From: Bacillota bacterium
Lineage (GTDB): Bacteria; Bacillota; Clostridia; Acetivibrionales; DSM-1351
Length of the DNA: 64,000 nucleotides
Reading direction: 5' to 3'
NCBI GenBank assembly: GCA_023416275.1
Contig: JAEZIB010000155.1
Coordinates: 1-64,000 of the forward strand
Part shown: positions 1-8,495 of the stretch, one piece after another
How positions within the stretch are numbered: position 1 is the stretch's first letter
Layout: each line of letters begins with the position of its first letter
Notes under the pieces: generated by a model
The model's input: the letters and a program-made list of their open reading frames with translations, nothing else
What the model was told of the DNA's origin: nothing
Database searches by the model: none
Translations under genes and position numbers: made by a program

Positions 1-851
1 CTTGTAAGTTTTCCGCCTCCACTAAAAACAATTTCACCTGACGCGGTTGCACCTGATGCAGCTGTCCCTGTTGGATTAGTCTTTCCATCATTATTTAATT
101 CAAATGTTGTTCCATCAGTGCCAGAAACTATGTCATATGCCCATGTAGTAGTAGCAGCAGTTTCGTCAACACTTGTCTTTCTAAAATTCACAGATAATTG
201 ATGTGGATTGCCCAAGCTATCATATACTGTAAATGGAACTGCGAACTGAGGCTTCGTATTAGCTGTATCTTGTTCTGCATAGGAAGCATTTAAATTACCA
301 GAAAATGCTGCACTTGAAGTTGCTTTAGCTGCAATTATCTTTTTATTACCATTATTATTATCAGTATATAAATTTATAGGTTCAACTGGGCTTTCTGTGT
401 CAAATGAGCCATCTGCATTTTTCTTCTGCCAACCATATACACAATATCCACTACCTGAAACAAGATTTCCTAGCTTGTCCAAGCCAAAGTTACCTGCTCT
501 GGTAAATTTGTAGGTATCGGCACTTGAGCCTCTTACTATAAAGAAGCCATCACCTGAAATTGACAAGTCCGTTGCATTATCAGTTCTTTCTGAACTTCCA
601 GTACTCATCATAGTATCTATAGATCCAACACTTGTACCAAGACCAACCTGCATTGGGTTAGTACCTCCTCTGCTTGTTGCAGAATCAGGTGCTGAAGCAC
701 CACTAAGTGTCTGGTTAAATACTTCCTGGAAGGTTACTCTGCTTGACTTAAAACCAACTGTATTTACGTTTGCAACATTATTACCTATAACATCCATTCT
801 TTGCTGGTGTGCTCTTAATCCAGAAACACCAGAAAACATTGATCTCATCAT
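1..851 (-). CDS. flgE: Flagellar hook protein FlgE (5' part, runs off window start)
   Basis: Read on the minus strand, the frame opens at an ATG (849-851) behind a GAGGGGG ribosome binding site and stays open to base 1, so only the N-terminal ~283 residues are present. The start MMRSMFSGVSGLRAHQ followed by MDVIGNNVANVNTVGFKSSR is the rod/hook family N-terminal helix, and GDGFFIV around residue 100 is a further family signature. FlgE polymerises into the extracellular hook after export by the flagellar type III system. It follows flgD and the TIGR02530-type gene, the standard order. A second in-frame ATG at 846-848 is an equally possible start. Product call is firm; the C-terminus is not visible. 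Confidence 0.95.
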   Translation of the reverse strand, partial: MMRSMFSGVSGLRAHQQRMDVIGNNVANVNTVGFKSSRVTFQEVFNQTLSGASAPDSATSRGGTNPMQVGLGTSVGSIDTMMSTGSSERTDNATDLSISGDGFFIVRGSSADTYKFTRAGNFGLDKLGNLVSGSGYCVYGWQKKNADGSFDTESPVEPINLYTDNNNGNKKIIAAKATSSAAFSGNLNASYAEQDTANTKPQFAVPFTVYDSLGNPHQLSVNFRKTSVDETAATTTWAYDIVSGTDGTTFELNNDGKTNPTGTAASGATASGEIVFSGGGKLT

Positions 852-951
852 AACTTTTTTGACCCCCTCAATTATTTAAGGTTTTTGTCGTTCCATCCGT
901 CATTCAGGAACGTTATTCAGCCTCCCAATAGGGTCCAGCTGATTTTTACTA

Positions 952-1353
952 CTATGCAAATATTGCACCGTCAATGTTTGTAAAAACATTATCTTTTAAC
1001 TCATTATTGTTTACTGCTGTAATTACTGTTTTACTATTTACATTTACAACAAAAGCCATATCATCCAGAATAACCAAAGAGTCCTTAACGCCCTTTTTTT
1101 GAGCCATAGAAACTGCATTGTCAATCTTATCCTTCTGAGTCTGGGTTAAATCAATATTTCGTGCCTGCATTCTCAATTCGGCATGTTTTGAAAATTTGAC
1201 TCCAGTGCTCTTATCAATTGCTTGTTGAAGAAAATTTTCAAATCCAACTCCTGCAGCAGCATTATTAGTACTTCTGACATTATTGGTTTGGACTTTCCCA
1301 GTATTTAAAGGCGAATTTATTATTCTGTTTGAATAATTATTATTTATAACCAT
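952..1353 (-). CDS. Flagellar operon protein, TIGR02530-type
   Basis: A 133-residue protein lying between flgD and flgE. The second half, with HAELRMQARNIDL, a stretch on being a distinct helix (TQTQKDKIDNAV) and a terminal segment VVNVNSKTVITAV, matches what I know of the small Firmicute flagellar operon protein TIGR02530, which always sits beside flgD and flgE. Its molecular role is unsettled; a hook-assembly accessory is usually assumed. The first 35 residues are Asn/Ser-rich and probably disordered. An AAGGTGAG ribosome binding site precedes the ATG. The stop-to-start gap to flgE is ~100 bp and holds no other gene. The family call is by resemblance and position. Confidence 0.8.
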   Translation of the reverse strand: MVINNNYSNRIINSPLNTGKVQTNNVRSTNNAAAGVGFENFLQQAIDKSTGVKFSKHAELRMQARNIDLTQTQKDKIDNAVSMAQKKGVKDSLVILDDMAFVVNVNSKTVITAVNNNELKDNVFTNIDGAIFA

Positions 1354-1366
1354 AACTCACCTTCTC

Positions 1367-2209
1367 TCATTGCTCAGCTGTTGTTTGTGATGCTGCTTTC
1401 TGAATATTGGCTACACTGTCAACAGATATATAAACATTATCAAGTACTCCTGTTATATTGCCCTTATCATCGATGCTATAGCTCTGTAATGTAGCTGTAA
1501 CAGGAACCTTCTTGCCATCCTTATCCTTAATAGTTAATTTAACCTGTTTACCAATATTTTCTTCTAAATACTTTTTAGTATAATCAGGATCTGTGCTTTT
1601 TGAGCCTGTAACCTCTGCAATATTAACATTTACGTTATTCAAAACAGCATAGTCCTCAGTAGCTCCTTTTTGAATCTGTGTTACATCACCGTTTAAATAA
1701 ATCAAGTTACCATTAGATGAGTCATATACCGCACCCTTGACCTTATACCCTATTAAGCTTGTATAGTTGGATAAATCTGAATTAGCATAACCAATATCAA
1801 CAACTTCAGATACACTATCAATACTAACATCCTGATCATCTACAACTAAGTAAACCTTACCATTGTTCATTTTAACAGTGGATACTTGTCCTTGAATAGT
1901 TTTTACTTCTAAAGTATCTTCATCAATAGTATTTGCTGTTACATACTTGCCAATTAAACCAAAGGCTTGAGAATTAGTCAACACACTATTCATATTCTGC
2001 ATTTGCTCTAAAGAACTAAACTGCGCCATTTGAGCAATAAATTCCTTGTCATTGGTAGGTTCTAATGGGTCCTGATATCTTAGCTGTGTTACTAAAAGAT
2101 TCAGAAAATCATCCTTACCTAAGTCACCGCTAGTTTTTCTTGAATTAGCGTTTCGTTCTGTCCTTGCTATAATTTCATCAACTGAACCGCTTATTCCGCT
2201 TGTTGCCAT
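1367..2209 (-). CDS. flgD: Flagellar hook capping protein FlgD
   Basis: A 280-residue protein. The N-terminal signature GKDDFLNLLVTQLRYQDPL, then FIAQMAQFSSLEQM, is diagnostic of FlgD, the cap that guides FlgE subunits into the growing hook. The middle and C-terminal parts (residues ~90-270) are beta-rich and Asp/Val-rich, consistent with the Tudor/FnIII-like cap domains but longer than the ~140-residue Bacillus FlgD. The ATG follows GGGAGGTG. It is 19 bp downstream of fliK and 13 bp upstream of the TIGR02530-type gene, so it is co-transcribed. Function is firm from the motif and context. Confidence 0.95.
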   Translation of the reverse strand: MATSGISGSVDEIIARTERNANSRKTSGDLGKDDFLNLLVTQLRYQDPLEPTNDKEFIAQMAQFSSLEQMQNMNSVLTNSQAFGLIGKYVTANTIDEDTLEVKTIQGQVSTVKMNNGKVYLVVDDQDVSIDSVSEVVDIGYANSDLSNYTSLIGYKVKGAVYDSSNGNLIYLNGDVTQIQKGATEDYAVLNNVNVNIAEVTGSKSTDPDYTKKYLEENIGKQVKLTIKDKDGKKVPVTATLQSYSIDDKGNITGVLDNVYISVDSVANIQKAASQTTAEQ

Positions 2210-2228
2210 GTTTTTTCACCTCCCATTT

Positions 2229-3800
2229 TTAAGCTGTAAAATTAATGGTATTTGTCTCATTGCCATATTGTGCAAGTCTTTCAGGCAATGTATCGAAAGC
2301 GTTGTATCCAACCTTGTCAGTATTTGTTTCACTACCGCCAAATTTGATACTATTATTCTTACTATTGCCTTGGTGAGCATTCTGTTGATTGTAATTGCTT
2401 TGCTTTTCTTGTCCAACTTGAACACTTACATTGTCAATAGACAGTCCCTGTTTTTCCAGAGAATCCTTCAATAATTGCATGTTCGTTTCGATTATTTCTT
2501 TAACCTGATGGCTCTCAGCAAAAAACTTAGCTGCAACAATACCTTGCTCAGTCACAACCTTCAATTCAAGCTTACCTAAGTGATCTGGCTTTAAATGAAT
2601 AATCATCTCCGACTTATCCTGGCCAACAATAACCTTTGCTTGCTCAACAACCTGATTTATTACCTCAGAAGTTCTAACTGGCTGTGGCATTGAAAATTCT
2701 GCTTTATTAACCTGTGTTTGGTTATTAACAGCATTAATTTTAATATCACCAACTACCTGTACGTTTTGCTCATTTTGTTGCTGATTCTGGGTATTGTTTG
2801 CAGCTACTTGATTATTTATAATCTTTGTATCTGTCTCTGCCTTAGTAGACTCTGAATTTTCAGATTTCTCTTTTGATTTTGAATTATCTGCTCCAGCTGA
2901 TTCTTCCTTTGCTTTACTACCAGCAACCTTTTCAGAACCCTCTTCTGTAATTGAATTAATATCAGTAGAAGCATCTGTCTTTAAATCTGCTTGTTCTACA
3001 CTAACAACACCTTTAGTATGAGCTCTCATAGCTTCAACGACTTTGGATATTTCGGAAGTAACTGATTCTGAGCTTACCTCGACATTCTGAATCAATTTAT
3101 CGAGCTTTGCCTTAATGTCTTCTGCAATCTCTGAAAGGTCAACGGTTTTTATATTATTAATAGAATTGGTTTTATCTCCATTGCCATCAGACATAGCAGT
3201 CTCAAGGTTTGATACAGCTTCATTATTATTTTCTGAGCCAAGTTGTTTTGGTATTTCCACAGCTAAAGTACTCATCATTGCTTTCTGTGAAGCATTAAGC
3301 TCTAGAACACTAGCAAGCTTATCCATAAATAATGACAGCTTATCTACATTTTTTAAATCTTCTGCACTAAAGCCAAGTTCATTTGCAAGCTTGACTACCT
3401 CTTCTGGCTGTATTCCAAGCATTTGTGCCAATACATTAATTGTTTCATCATTTGTCTCTGAATTACTTTTTAATTCTTCAGCTTGTGAATCAACATTTTT
3501 TATTGTAGCAGAGTCATTAGCATTTTCTATAGAGCTATGTTTTGAATTAATAGATGTATCCCTCTCCACGTCTCTATAAGACTTATACTTTACTTTTGAT
3601 TCAGAGTTTTGGGATATATTAGTGTCTCTTCTGGATACACTTCTATCATTTGAAACTCTTGAATCACTGTTAACAGTGTTCTCAAAAACAGACTTAAATG
3701 CTGTATCAGCAGCTCTTTGAGAAGACCTGTTCTTTAAATTCACAGCATTATTCTGACCTTGAGAAAATAGTAATTTAGATGTATTACTGTAAGATATCAT
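2229..3800 (-). CDS. fliK: Flagellar hook-length control protein FliK
   Basis: A 523-residue protein with a long, low-complexity Ser/Asn/Asp/Lys-rich N-terminal two thirds and a compact C-terminal Flg_hook domain (about residues 380-475) containing MIIHLKPDHLGKLELKV. FliK is exported while the hook grows, acts as a molecular ruler and switches the export gate to filament substrates. Weak primary conservation outside the C-terminal domain is normal. An AAAGGAGG ribosome binding site lies 10 bp before the ATG. Position between the MgtE_N-like gene and flgD supports the call. Confidence 0.92.
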   Translation of the reverse strand: MISYSNTSKLLFSQGQNNAVNLKNRSSQRAADTAFKSVFENTVNSDSRVSNDRSVSRRDTNISQNSESKVKYKSYRDVERDTSINSKHSSIENANDSATIKNVDSQAEELKSNSETNDETINVLAQMLGIQPEEVVKLANELGFSAEDLKNVDKLSLFMDKLASVLELNASQKAMMSTLAVEIPKQLGSENNNEAVSNLETAMSDGNGDKTNSINNIKTVDLSEIAEDIKAKLDKLIQNVEVSSESVTSEISKVVEAMRAHTKGVVSVEQADLKTDASTDINSITEEGSEKVAGSKAKEESAGADNSKSKEKSENSESTKAETDTKIINNQVAANNTQNQQQNEQNVQVVGDIKINAVNNQTQVNKAEFSMPQPVRTSEVINQVVEQAKVIVGQDKSEMIIHLKPDHLGKLELKVVTEQGIVAAKFFAESHQVKEIIETNMQLLKDSLEKQGLSIDNVSVQVGQEKQSNYNQQNAHQGNSKNNSIKFGGSETNTDKVGYNAFDTLPERLAQYGNETNTINFTA

Positions 3801-3894
3801 TTTTTCGCCTCCTTTCGTACATATTAATTAATTTATTGTAATGCAGCACACTTAATGTAATGCCGCTAATTACCTTTTAAACTTGTGAAAACTA

Positions 3895-4797
3895 TCATTT
3901 CTTTGTAGCTTTTGCAGCTTCTACATTGTAAACCTTTGCAAGCTGCTCTGAAACATTGGCAGCAAATGCTGGAGTCATTTCAGCAAGAATTTCTCCAGAT
4001 GTATTTTTATTAAGGTTTTTTAGTATTTCAACAATTAAGGTCATCTTACCTGTGCCCATCTCTTCCATAATTGTAGCCACAGAACCCGCTTCCATCTCTT
4101 CATATATTGAGCAGTACTTTTTGACATCAGCACTAATTTTTTCATCTTGCAAAATATCCCCATATAATTTAGCCGCAGTTTCAGGATCTATTTTTTCATA
4201 ATAAGCTTTAAACGCAGCAGTATCTCCTTTTGCAATAGCATCGGAAACGCCTTGGAAATCTTTTTGTAATCTATCATTATCTGATATAAGCTTTAACTTT
4301 TCTTTTTCAAGAGCATCCATTTGCTGTTGAATTAGAGATGAATTTGTATCCTTAGCAGATAATTGTTTATTTAATTGTTCTAATTGACTATTTAAATCAT
4401 TAACCTGTTTATCCAATTCTAATTTGTCTGCTCTTAGTTTTGAATATTTTGCTCTAACCTCTTCTTCAGTCATATTTTTTTCATCTTCAATATCTGGCTT
4501 TTCAGGCAGAGCCATTCGGAGTACTGGTATATTTTGAATGGTATCTCCCATACTATCAGCTATCCCATTCACATTATTCTTAATAGCAAAGAAAAATACT
4601 CCACCAATGATTAGAACCACCAATAAAAGCGCAGCAAGAATAGAAACTATATAAAACAGTGCTCCATTTTTGGTTTCACTTTTTCCTGAGCCTTTACCTT
4701 TGCCTTTATTGCCATTTTGGCTTCTGCTAAGATTTTTAAATGCTTCATTAATATCTATATTAGAATTTTCAGTATTATCATTTTTTGTCTCAGCCAT
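3895..4797 (-). CDS. Flagellar-operon membrane protein with MgtE_N-like C-terminus (MotE/YlxF-like)
   Basis: A 300-residue protein with a charged, Gly/Lys-rich cytoplasmic N-terminus, one transmembrane helix (about residues 50-72, YIVSILAALLLVVLIIGGVF), a coiled coil (residues ~110-185) and a C-terminal helical domain. The C-terminal repeats, VATIMEEMGTGKMTLIVEIL and EILAEMTPAFAANVSEQL, are typical of the MgtE intracellular N domain also found in MotE/YlxF. Genes of this type sit between fliJ and fliK in Firmicutes and are thought to help stator or basal-body assembly. There is no MgtE channel portion, so this is not a magnesium transporter. Confidence 0.75.
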   Translation of the reverse strand: MAETKNDNTENSNIDINEAFKNLSRSQNGNKGKGKGSGKSETKNGALFYIVSILAALLLVVLIIGGVFFFAIKNNVNGIADSMGDTIQNIPVLRMALPEKPDIEDEKNMTEEEVRAKYSKLRADKLELDKQVNDLNSQLEQLNKQLSAKDTNSSLIQQQMDALEKEKLKLISDNDRLQKDFQGVSDAIAKGDTAAFKAYYEKIDPETAAKLYGDILQDEKISADVKKYCSIYEEMEAGSVATIMEEMGTGKMTLIVEILKNLNKNTSGEILAEMTPAFAANVSEQLAKVYNVEAAKATKK

Positions 4798-4813
4798 TTT
4801 GTTCTCCTAATCG

Positions 4814-5254
4814 CTAGATGTCTTTAAACTTAAAACTGTTTAGTTCGTCTATTCCAAGTTGTTCTGCTTTGTTTTGTTCTTTAATGTATTCATCAAATTT
4901 TTTATCTTTCAATTTATCTAATACCTTTCGTTCCTGCATTGCTTTAATCAGTACTTCTCTATTTGTATCGACATTGTGTTCTGCAATATTTACATTTTCT
5001 TTTTGATTAACAATTTTTTCTTTCATTAATGATAAATAATTATTATATAATCTTACTCTATATACAGGTATTCCTTCATCAACCTCTTCAGTTAAGCTAT
5101 TAATTGATGCATCATTCTCATTCTTCAGTTCTTCAAGATAAACCTTCTGATTTTCAAGCTCCTTTGTGGCACGGGCAAGATTATTCTTGGCATTATCCTC
5201 CATCTGTGTTTTTAGTTTTAAAACAGATTCCAGTCTGAATGCGAATTTATGCAT
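4814..5254 (-). CDS. fliJ: Flagellar export chaperone FliJ
   Basis: A 146-residue, almost wholly alpha-helical coiled-coil protein starting MHKFAFRLESVLKLK, the usual FliJ N-terminus, and rich in Glu/Lys/Asn heptads. Length matches the family (~147). FliJ is the soluble stalk inside the FliI hexamer that couples the ATPase to the export gate. It lies 21 bp after fliI with an AGGAGG site before its ATG. Sequence conservation in FliJ is low, so the call depends on coiled-coil character, length and the fliI neighbour. Confidence 0.9.
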   Translation of the reverse strand: MHKFAFRLESVLKLKTQMEDNAKNNLARATKELENQKVYLEELKNENDASINSLTEEVDEGIPVYRVRLYNNYLSLMKEKIVNQKENVNIAEHNVDTNREVLIKAMQERKVLDKLKDKKFDEYIKEQNKAEQLGIDELNSFKFKDI

Positions 5255-5275
5255 TTCCTCTTAGCCTCCTAAAGC

Positions 5276-6580
5276 TTATTTAAGTAAGCTTAAAACATTA
5301 TCTCTCACTTCATCAAATGATACTTTTTGTCCTGTTTCCTGCTGTAAAAAATCGGTTATTGCGTCATTGTATTTAATAGCATAATCAATTTTTTCACTGC
5401 TGCCTTTTGAATATGCACCGATATTTATCATATCCTCAGATTCCTTGTATATAGCCATGGTCTTTTTTATGTCCGATGCACACTTTTTTTGTTCTCTATC
5501 TATAATGTCACCCATTACCCTACTTACACTTGCTAAGACATCTATTGCAGGATAATGATTCTTATTGGCTAAAGCTCTTGACAAAACAATATGACCATCT
5601 AATATACCTCTTGCGGTATCTGTAACAGGCTCTGTCAAGTCATCACCATCTACCAATACAGTATATAATCCTGTAATAGAACCATTTTCATCTGTACCCG
5701 CTCTTTCCAATAGCTTTGGAAAAACTGAAAACACTGATGGAGTATATCCACGAGATACAGGAGGTTCACCAATAGAAAGTCCAACTTCCCTTTGTGCCAT
5801 TGCATATCTGGTAAGTGAATCCATCAAAAGCAAAACATCCTTACCGCTATCTCTGAAATACTCGGCAATTGCTGTTGCAACCAAAGCACCTTTCAGTCTA
5901 ACTAGTGCAGGCTGGTCTGATGTCGCAACAATTACTACCGATCTAGCTAAACCTTCCTCTGATAAATCTTTCTCAATAAATTCTCGAACCTCTCTGCCAC
6001 GCTCTCCTATAAGTGCAATTACATTTATATCAGCCTTTGTATTTCTAGCAATCATTCCCATCAATGTACTCTTACCAACACCACTACCAGCAAATATACC
6101 AACCCTCTGACCCTTACCCACTGTTAGCAATCCGTCAATAGCTTTTACTCCAAGTGGAAGAGGCTCTGAAATTCTTTTTCTTGTCATAGGATTTGGTGGT
6201 TTGTTCATTGTTGAATAATTAGTTTTAGTATTTATGGGACCTTTTCCATCCATAGGGCTTCCTAAACCATCAAGCACCCTTCCAACTAATTCTGGTCCAA
6301 CAGCTACCGACAGAATCTCTCCATTAGCAGAAACTATACTACCAGGAGAAATTCCAGTCATTTCACCTAATGGCATAAGTAAAACCTTATCATCCTTAAA
6401 TCCTACAACCTCTGCTTTAATTGGCTCTCCCTTTAAAACCTGAATATTACATAAATCTCCAATACTTGCTTGTGGACCATCAGACTCTATAGTTAGCCCT
6501 ACAACCTTAGATACCTTACCAATATACTCTATATAGTCTTTTGATTGTAATTTATATTGATACTTATTAAGGTCTATCAT
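5276..6580 (-). CDS. fliI: Flagellar export ATPase FliI
   Basis: The F1-beta-like ATPase that energises flagellar protein export. Motifs: Walker A GSGVGKST (about residues 165-172), IGERGREVREF, Walker B-type DVLLLMDSLTRYA, and VSRGYTPSVF. A longer frame opens upstream at 6640, but the ATG at 6578-6580 has an AGGAGG site about ten bases before it and gives a 434-residue protein, close to the ~438 of Bacillus FliI, so I use that start. It follows fliH by 71 bp and precedes fliJ by 21 bp. All catalytic motifs look intact. Confidence 0.95.
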   Translation of the reverse strand: MIDLNKYQYKLQSKDYIEYIGKVSKVVGLTIESDGPQASIGDLCNIQVLKGEPIKAEVVGFKDDKVLLMPLGEMTGISPGSIVSANGEILSVAVGPELVGRVLDGLGSPMDGKGPINTKTNYSTMNKPPNPMTRKRISEPLPLGVKAIDGLLTVGKGQRVGIFAGSGVGKSTLMGMIARNTKADINVIALIGERGREVREFIEKDLSEEGLARSVVIVATSDQPALVRLKGALVATAIAEYFRDSGKDVLLLMDSLTRYAMAQREVGLSIGEPPVSRGYTPSVFSVFPKLLERAGTDENGSITGLYTVLVDGDDLTEPVTDTARGILDGHIVLSRALANKNHYPAIDVLASVSRVMGDIIDREQKKCASDIKKTMAIYKESEDMINIGAYSKGSSEKIDYAIKYNDAITDFLQQETGQKVSFDEVRDNVLSLLK

Positions 6581-6651
6581 AAAAATCTGACCTCCTGCAC
6601 TACCGATGCAATGATTTTTTATAAAACATAAGGTACACATGTAAGCGTACC

Positions 6652-7422
6652 TTAATCAATTTTCTCACCTAAAATACTTCTAAAATCATTCTCAATCTTT
6701 TCTAATTTGGTATCAGCACTAGCATCAATACTTCCAAGGGAAGTATCAATTATGCAACCACCCTCTTTTAAGGACAAGTCTTTTTTTATTTCAGTTTCCT
6801 CAGACCTTTCCAGCATTGATAAAAGCTCATCTTTATTTTCATTTATATAATTAAAATCCTGCTCATTTAGTCTTAAAACTGCCTTACGGTCTTTTGAACA
6901 CTTTTCAAAGGCATCTTTAACTAAAAGTAAGATGTTCTGTTTGCACTCCAACTCTTTGCTGATAACTTTCTTTGCAATTTCTAGAATAGTATTTACAGCA
7001 TCTGACTCTAAAGAATCAAGAACATTTTTATACTCCAAACCTGCTTGTTCCTTAATGCTTTGTGCTTCTTCAATCAATTGCTCATACTCCTGCCTTGCCT
7101 GAGTAATACCTTCATTATATCCTTCTTCTCTTGCTTCATTAGTTACTTTATTTATTAGTTCTTCTATCTCAAGGTTTGCCTTAGATAGTATATCTTTTGC
7201 CTCAAGAAGTGCTTCTTTAACAATAAGTTCTGCTTCTGTCTTTGCCTTGTTAACTATTTCCTCTCCAATTACCTTATAGTCAATATCTTCAACCTCTTCC
7301 GTCTGTTCTTGTTCTAAATTCTTTATTCTAACAACCGGTGGTTGATAAGTTATTGGATTTAAAATTTGAAAAGGCATACCAACACTAACTTGATGATTTT
7401 TGAATATTTTGTTATTAGACAA
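6652..7422 (-). CDS. fliH: Flagellar assembly protein FliH
   Basis: A 256-residue protein with a long Glu/Lys/Ala helical middle (residues ~55-150) and a C-terminal FliH/V-ATPase E-subunit-like domain containing VLRLNEQDFNYI and GGCIIDTSLGSIDAS. FliH binds and regulates FliI at the cytoplasmic export platform. Translation starts at a TTG that overlaps the fliG stop by 8 bp, implying translational coupling. The Gly-rich GxxxG track typical of enteric FliH is replaced here by an acidic helix. Call supported by position between fliG and fliI. Confidence 0.9.
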   Translation of the reverse strand: MSNNKIFKNHQVSVGMPFQILNPITYQPPVVRIKNLEQEQTEEVEDIDYKVIGEEIVNKAKTEAELIVKEALLEAKDILSKANLEIEELINKVTNEAREEGYNEGITQARQEYEQLIEEAQSIKEQAGLEYKNVLDSLESDAVNTILEIAKKVISKELECKQNILLLVKDAFEKCSKDRKAVLRLNEQDFNYINENKDELLSMLERSEETEIKKDLSLKEGGCIIDTSLGSIDASADTKLEKIENDFRSILGEKID

Positions 7423-8443
7423 TTATTTCATCTCCTCCGCCTCTGGAAATAACTATCTCACCAGCATCTTCCAGTTTACGTATTATGTTAACAATCTTCT
7501 GCTGGGCTTCTTCAACATCTTTAAGTCTAACTGGTCCCATAAATTCGAGATCCTCTTTAATCATTTCACTTAGACGTTTAGACATATTTGAGAAAATAAG
7601 CCTCTGAACATCATCCGTTGCACCCTTAAGAGCAACTGCAAGCTGATTATTATCAACTTCTCTAAGAAATCTTTGAATAGATCTTCCGTCAAGAGTAAGA
7701 ATATCTTCAAATACAAACATACGTCTTTTAATTTCTTCAGCTAAATCAGTATCTTCAATTTCTAATGTTTCCATAATAAACTTTTCTGTTCCTCTGTCAA
7801 CGGAGTTAAGGATATCAACAATTGACTGAACTCCTCCAGCAGCAGTATAATCCTCTGTAACTAATGAAGAAAGCTTCTTTTCCAGAATACGCTCTACTTC
7901 TTTTATTACATCTGGTGATGTTCTATCCATAGTTGCTATTCTTCTGGCAACATCAGCTTGCTTATCTTGTGGTAATGCTGAAAGTACTACAGATGCTTGA
8001 TGCGGTTTTAAATAAGCTAAAATCAAAGCAATTGTTTGTGGATGTTCCCCTTGAATAAAATTTAACAGCTGTGTGGGGTCTGTTTTACGAACAAAGTCGA
8101 AAGGTCTAACTTGTAATGAAACAGTCAGCTTATTTATAATATCAACTGCTTTCTGTGAGCCCAGCGCTTTCTCTAGAATATCCTTTGCGTAGCCAATACC
8201 ACCTTCAGCAATGTATTCCTGAGCGAGACAGATTTGATAAAATTCATCAAGAACTCTTTCTTTCTCCTCTGGACTAACTGATCTAATATTAGCTATCTCA
8301 AGAGTTAACTGTTCTATTTCCTCTTCTTTTAAATGTTTAAAAATTTCAGCCGACTTATCAGGACCTAATGAAATAAGCAACATAGCTGCTTTCTCTCTTC
8401 CGCTGTATTCAGCCTTTGAACTAGCTCTAGTCAAGCTCTTCAC
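7415..8443 (-). CDS. fliG: Flagellar motor switch protein FliG
   Basis: A 342-residue protein, the normal FliG length. The N-terminal SGREKAAMLLISLGPDKSA segment binds FliF; the middle domain carries the EHPQ motif (GEHPQTIALIL); the C-terminal torque helix region includes LRLVD-type residues in the stretch FLREVDNNQLAVALKG. It forms the C-ring with FliM/FliN and contacts the stator. The frame opens at a GTG (8443); a TTG four codons later, with GGGGTG upstream, may be the real start. Its end overlaps fliH by 8 bp. Confidence 0.95.
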   Translation of the reverse strand: MKSLTRASSKAEYSGREKAAMLLISLGPDKSAEIFKHLKEEEIEQLTLEIANIRSVSPEEKERVLDEFYQICLAQEYIAEGGIGYAKDILEKALGSQKAVDIINKLTVSLQVRPFDFVRKTDPTQLLNFIQGEHPQTIALILAYLKPHQASVVLSALPQDKQADVARRIATMDRTSPDVIKEVERILEKKLSSLVTEDYTAAGGVQSIVDILNSVDRGTEKFIMETLEIEDTDLAEEIKRRMFVFEDILTLDGRSIQRFLREVDNNQLAVALKGATDDVQRLIFSNMSKRLSEMIKEDLEFMGPVRLKDVEEAQQKIVNIIRKLEDAGEIVISRGGGDEIIV

Positions 8444-8495
8444 CCCACAAAAATATTATGTCTACTTTTATTATATCAAACTCCACAAACTTAAC

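Noticed and set aside
2208..3579. Plus-strand frames opposite fliK (for example 3115-3579)
   Set aside because: They are antisense shadows of the low-complexity fliK coding sequence, without ribosome binding sites or family features.
3895..4797. Magnesium transporter MgtE
   Set aside because: Only the intracellular N-type helical repeats are present; there is one transmembrane helix and no channel domain, and the gene is inside a flagellar operon.
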